Shown piece after piece: positions 11,549-13,783 of a stretch of 13,783 nt of DNA (positions are counted from its first letter, which is position 1; each line of letters opens with the position of its first letter). The notes beneath the pieces were generated by a model, which saw nothing but the letters and a program-made list of their open reading frames with translations, was not told the DNA's origin and did not search any database. The stretch comes from JAJPJQ01 sp036522615 (GTDB lineage Bacteria > Desulfobacterota > Binatia > UBA9968): positions 1 through 13,783 of the forward strand of contig DATDFN010000077.1 in the NCBI GenBank assembly GCA_036522615.1, given 5' to 3'. The translations under genes were made by a program, and so were the position numbers.

Positions 11549-12562
11549 ATGAACATCGACCTCCACTCGCATTTTTTTCCCGTCGAGGCGTTTCGGGGCG
11601 CGGGAAAGTTTCGCGACAAGGCGCCTGCCGCCGAGCTCGCCGGCGGACGCTTGACGATCAAGTCGGGCGGCGGCACGCGCGCGAACTTGACCGCCGCCAT
11701 GTACGACGCCGCCGTGCGGCTGGGCGAGCTCGACCGCATGCAGATCGACCTGCAGGCGCTCTCGCCGTCGCCGATCATGTTGTTTTATTGGGACGACGCC
11801 GCTACGGCGGGATATTTTTCGCGCCTGCAGAACGAGGCGATCCGCGCCGTCGCGGCGCAACATCCCGACCGCTTCGTCGGCTTCGGCAGCGCGCCGCTGC
11901 AGGACGTCGGCGAGGCGATTGCCGTCGCCGAGCACGCCAAACGAATCGGCCTCAAGGGTCTCGAGATCGGCACGGCGGTCGGCGAGAAGCAGCTCGACGA
12001 CGGCGCCTTCGAGCCGTTCTTCGAGGCGGCGCAGGCGCTCGACCTCCTGCTCTTCGTCCATCCGACCGAAGACGGCATCGACATGGACGATCCCGTCAAT
12101 GCGATGCTCGGCAACGTCGTGCAGTTTCCCTACCGCACGACGCTCATGATCGAGCGCATGATCTTAAAAGGACTCTTTGAGAAATATAAAAATTTGCGGC
12201 TCTGCCTCTCGCACGGCGGCGGGCTGCTCGCGTTCAACATCTGGCGTCTCGACCACGCCTACGGCGTGCGCGCCGAGCTTAGGAAACACATCGACAAGAA
12301 GCCGTCGGAATATCTCGGCCGGTTCTATTACGATACGATCGTTCACTCCGCCGCGGCGCTCGACTATTTGATCCGCACGGTCGGCGCCGACCGCGTCGTG
12401 ATCGGCACCGATTTCCCGATGGCGATGGGCGATTTCGATCCGGTCGCGCGCATCGCGCAGCTCGACATCTCCGACGACGAGCGTCTGGCCATTCTCGAAG
12501 GCAACGCGGCGCGTGCGCTCGGCATCGCGATCCGCCGCATCGACGCAGGCGAAGCTCGATAG
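11549..12562 (+). CDS. ACMSD-like metal-dependent decarboxylase/amidohydrolase
   Basis: This 337-residue protein belongs to the amidohydrolase-2/ACMSD family of zinc-dependent, non-oxidative decarboxylases. Metal and catalytic residues are visible: H6 and H8 (DLHSH), H171 (FVHPTE), H222 (SHGGG) and D288 (GTDFP). Their spacing, including 51 between the two later histidines and 66 to the aspartate, equals that of Pseudomonas 2-amino-3-carboxymuconate-6-semialdehyde decarboxylase. R233, 11 after H222, corresponds to its substrate-binding Arg239. ALSPSPIMLFYW also echoes the enzyme's ALSTVPVMFSYW. Close relatives act on other aromatic or muconate acids, so the substrate is open. It is cytoplasmic. 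ATG 11549 is preferred over GTG 11531, which overlaps the previous gene, because it places HxH where the family has it; no strong ribosome site, so coupling to the upstream gene is likely. Confidence 0.85.
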   Translation: MNIDLHSHFFPVEAFRGAGKFRDKAPAAELAGGRLTIKSGGGTRANLTAAMYDAAVRLGELDRMQIDLQALSPSPIMLFYWDDAATAGYFSRLQNEAIRAVAAQHPDRFVGFGSAPLQDVGEAIAVAEHAKRIGLKGLEIGTAVGEKQLDDGAFEPFFEAAQALDLLLFVHPTEDGIDMDDPVNAMLGNVVQFPYRTTLMIERMILKGLFEKYKNLRLCLSHGGGLLAFNIWRLDHAYGVRAELRKHIDKKPSEYLGRFYYDTIVHSAAALDYLIRTVGADRVVIGTDFPMAMGDFDPVARIAQLDISDDERLAILEGNAARALGIAIRRIDAGEAR

Positions 12563-12579
12563 CGAGCGAGGAGGGTTTT

Positions 12580-13584
12580 ATGGCGGAAAACACCCGGCCG
12601 CGCGTGACGCGGCGAGAATTTCTCGGCACGGCCGCGGCGACGGCGCTCGTAGCGCCGGCGGCGCTCGCCGCCGAAAAGAAAAGCAAGGAGGAGGCAGTGA
12701 CCAAGGGACCGCTCGTATGGCTTGACATGGACCAGAAGGAGCTCGACGACGCCTACGACCAGAGCGTCTATGCGCCGAACCAGGGCGAGATCCGCAAGCG
12801 GCGCATCGCCGCATGCGAGCGGGCGCTCAAGCGGCTGGGACCGCCCGAGCGCGTCGCCTACGGGCCGACCGAGATCGAGAAGCTCGATATCTACAAGACC
12901 AATCGTCCGAACGCGCCGGTGCGCATCTTCATCCACGGCGGCGCGTGGCGCAACGGCCGCTCAAGCGAATCCTCCTACATGGCGGAAATGTACCTCGCCG
13001 CGGGCGCGCATTTCGTCGTGCCCGACTTCGCCGCGGTTACGGATGTCGGCGGAAATTTGATGGTGATGGCCGATCAGGTGCGCCGCGCCGTCGCGTGGGT
13101 GTGTAAAAACGCGACGAGCTTCGGCGGCGATCCCAACCGCATCTATCTCGCCGGCCATTCTTCCGGCGCGCATCTGGGCGGAGTGGTTACCGTCACCGAC
13201 TGGGAAAAAGATTTCGGCTTGCCGCGCAACGCTCTCAAGGGCGCGATCCTCATCAGCGGCATGTACGATTTGAAGGCGGTGCGGCTGTCCAAGCGCGGCC
13301 AGTACGTCAAATTCGACGACGAGACCGAAGAGAAGCTGAGCACGCAGCGCCACCTCGATAAGCTCCACACGCCGCTCATCGTCGGGCACGGCACGCTGGA
13401 AACGCCCGAGTTCCAGCGCCAGACGCGCGAGTTCGCCGCCGCCGTCAAGGCCGCCGGCAAGCCGGTCGAGTTCTTCATCGGCGAGGGCTACAACCACTTC
13501 GAGATGCAAGAAACGATGGCGAATCCGTTCGGCCTGGGCGGCCGCGCCGCGCTCGAGCAAATGGGGTTCAAGGTAGGAGTATAA
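12580..13584 (+). CDS. Tat-exported kynurenine-formamidase-like alpha/beta hydrolase
   Basis: This 334-residue protein starts at ATG 12580 behind GGAGGG (12570-12575). A twin-arginine signal occupies residues 1-31 (TRREFLG at 10-16, then an alanine-rich stretch ending ALA). The mature enzyme has the oxyanion motif HGGAW, the nucleophile elbow GHSSG with S194, and H306 in GYNHFEM. The acid position lies in TLETPEFQRQTREF, which parallels the D-S-P-E-F-x-R-Q-S segment of arylformamidases, with E274 in place of Asp. The N-terminal DQKELDDAYDQSVYAP also fits that group. Arylformamidases release formate from N-formylkynurenine; in this operon the true amide or ester is unknown. It acts outside the cytoplasm while its neighbours on both sides lack export signals. 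Confidence 0.8.
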   Translation: MAENTRPRVTRREFLGTAAATALVAPAALAAEKKSKEEAVTKGPLVWLDMDQKELDDAYDQSVYAPNQGEIRKRRIAACERALKRLGPPERVAYGPTEIEKLDIYKTNRPNAPVRIFIHGGAWRNGRSSESSYMAEMYLAAGAHFVVPDFAAVTDVGGNLMVMADQVRRAVAWVCKNATSFGGDPNRIYLAGHSSGAHLGGVVTVTDWEKDFGLPRNALKGAILISGMYDLKAVRLSKRGQYVKFDDETEEKLSTQRHLDKLHTPLIVGHGTLETPEFQRQTREFAAAVKAAGKPVEFFIGEGYNHFEMQETMANPFGLGGRAALEQMGFKVGV

Positions 13585-13586
13585 TT

Positions 13587-13783
13587 ATGGCCAATAAACC
13601 CTCCGCGCGCTTTCGCGCATTGTTAAAATCCCCCGAGCTGCTCGTCATGCCCGGCGGCTTCAGCCCGCTGCACGCGCGCATGGCGGAGGCGCTCGGCTAC
13701 GAGGCGTTTTTCATGGCCGGCTCGCAGATCGCGGCTTATCTCTACGGCTATCCCGACGTCGGGCTCATCGGCGTCGGCGAGAT
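13587..13783 (+). CDS. PEP mutase/isocitrate lyase superfamily protein, N-terminal fragment
   Basis: The gene starts 2 nt after the formamidase-like stop, with AGGAG (13575-13579) inside that gene's end, and runs off the window after 65 codons. The visible part, with ALLKSPELLVMPGGFSPLHAR followed by an A-x-A-L-G-Y block (AEALGYEAFFMAGSQIAA) and YPDVGLIGVGE, matches the first strand/helix unit of the methylisocitrate lyase/oxaloacetate decarboxylase branch. These are Mg-dependent enzymes cutting C-C bonds next to an alpha-keto or hydroxy acid. The catalytic KKCGH-type motif lies beyond the edge, so the subfamily cannot be decided. As fourth gene it would suit the last step of a ring-cleavage route. 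Confidence 0.75.
   Translation, partial: MANKPSARFRALLKSPELLVMPGGFSPLHARMAEALGYEAFFMAGSQIAAYLYGYPDVGLIGVGE

Noticed and set aside
10597..11778. 393-codon open frame opposite the dienelactone hydrolase homologue
   Set aside because: Antisense shadow crossing two real genes; no family features.

Overview
The window is a GC-rich bacterial chromosomal segment with dense coding, usually clear Shine-Dalgarno sites, sigma70-like promoters and several intrinsic terminators. I see no transposase, phage gene, CRISPR array, tRNA or rRNA. The mix of gene families suggests an uncultured soil, sediment or groundwater lineage of the Binatota, Methylomirabilota/Rokubacteria or Tectomicrobia kind. These families are a 4,5-dihydroxyphthalate-decarboxylase-like binding-protein fold, a phenylacetate-CoA-ligase-like enzyme, a short MetE-like protein, an orphan TctC-type binding protein, an ACMSD-like amidohydrolase, a formamidase-like hydrolase and a PEP-mutase/isocitrate-lyase family protein. 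That placement is inference from gene content only.

Left part (1-4575). The 3' end of a PqqC/TenA-like gene is followed by a terminator built from a widespread GC-rich palindrome. Two minus-strand genes follow: a DHP-decarboxylase-like protein and an adenylate-forming ligase. Each has its own promoter of near-identical sequence set 29-30 nt before the ATG, so both mRNAs may be leaderless. The ligase gene is divergent from a plus-strand cobalamin-independent methionine synthase-like gene whose zinc ligands are intact. That gene converges on a small secreted lysine/serine/aspartate repeat protein.

Middle part (4700-7250). A class I methyltransferase is apparently leaderless, with a textbook promoter ending 7 nt before its ATG and an inverted repeat abutting the -35. 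It is translationally coupled to a TctC-type periplasmic binding protein. A less GC-rich stretch with two or three very small ORFs follows.

Envelope cluster (7300-10000). A secreted LVIVD-type beta-propeller is followed by two tiny paralogous lipoproteins. Each lipoprotein is preceded by a sequence resembling an ECF-sigma promoter (AAC-N16/17-CGTCTAAT). A secreted four-cysteine protein of unknown function and a strong terminator close the cluster. On the other strand, a small gene of unknown function has a leader with an internal terminator and a possible competing fold.

Right part (10575-13783). One promoter seems to drive a four-gene operon: a Tat-exported, probably lipid-anchored dienelactone hydrolase homologue; a cytoplasmic ACMSD-like metal-dependent decarboxylase; a Tat-exported kynurenine-formamidase-like hydrolase; and a PEP-mutase/isocitrate-lyase family C-C lyase cut by the window edge. 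The enzymes suggest catabolism of a ring-derived or amide-containing compound, partly outside the cytoplasm. The substrate cannot be read from the sequence.
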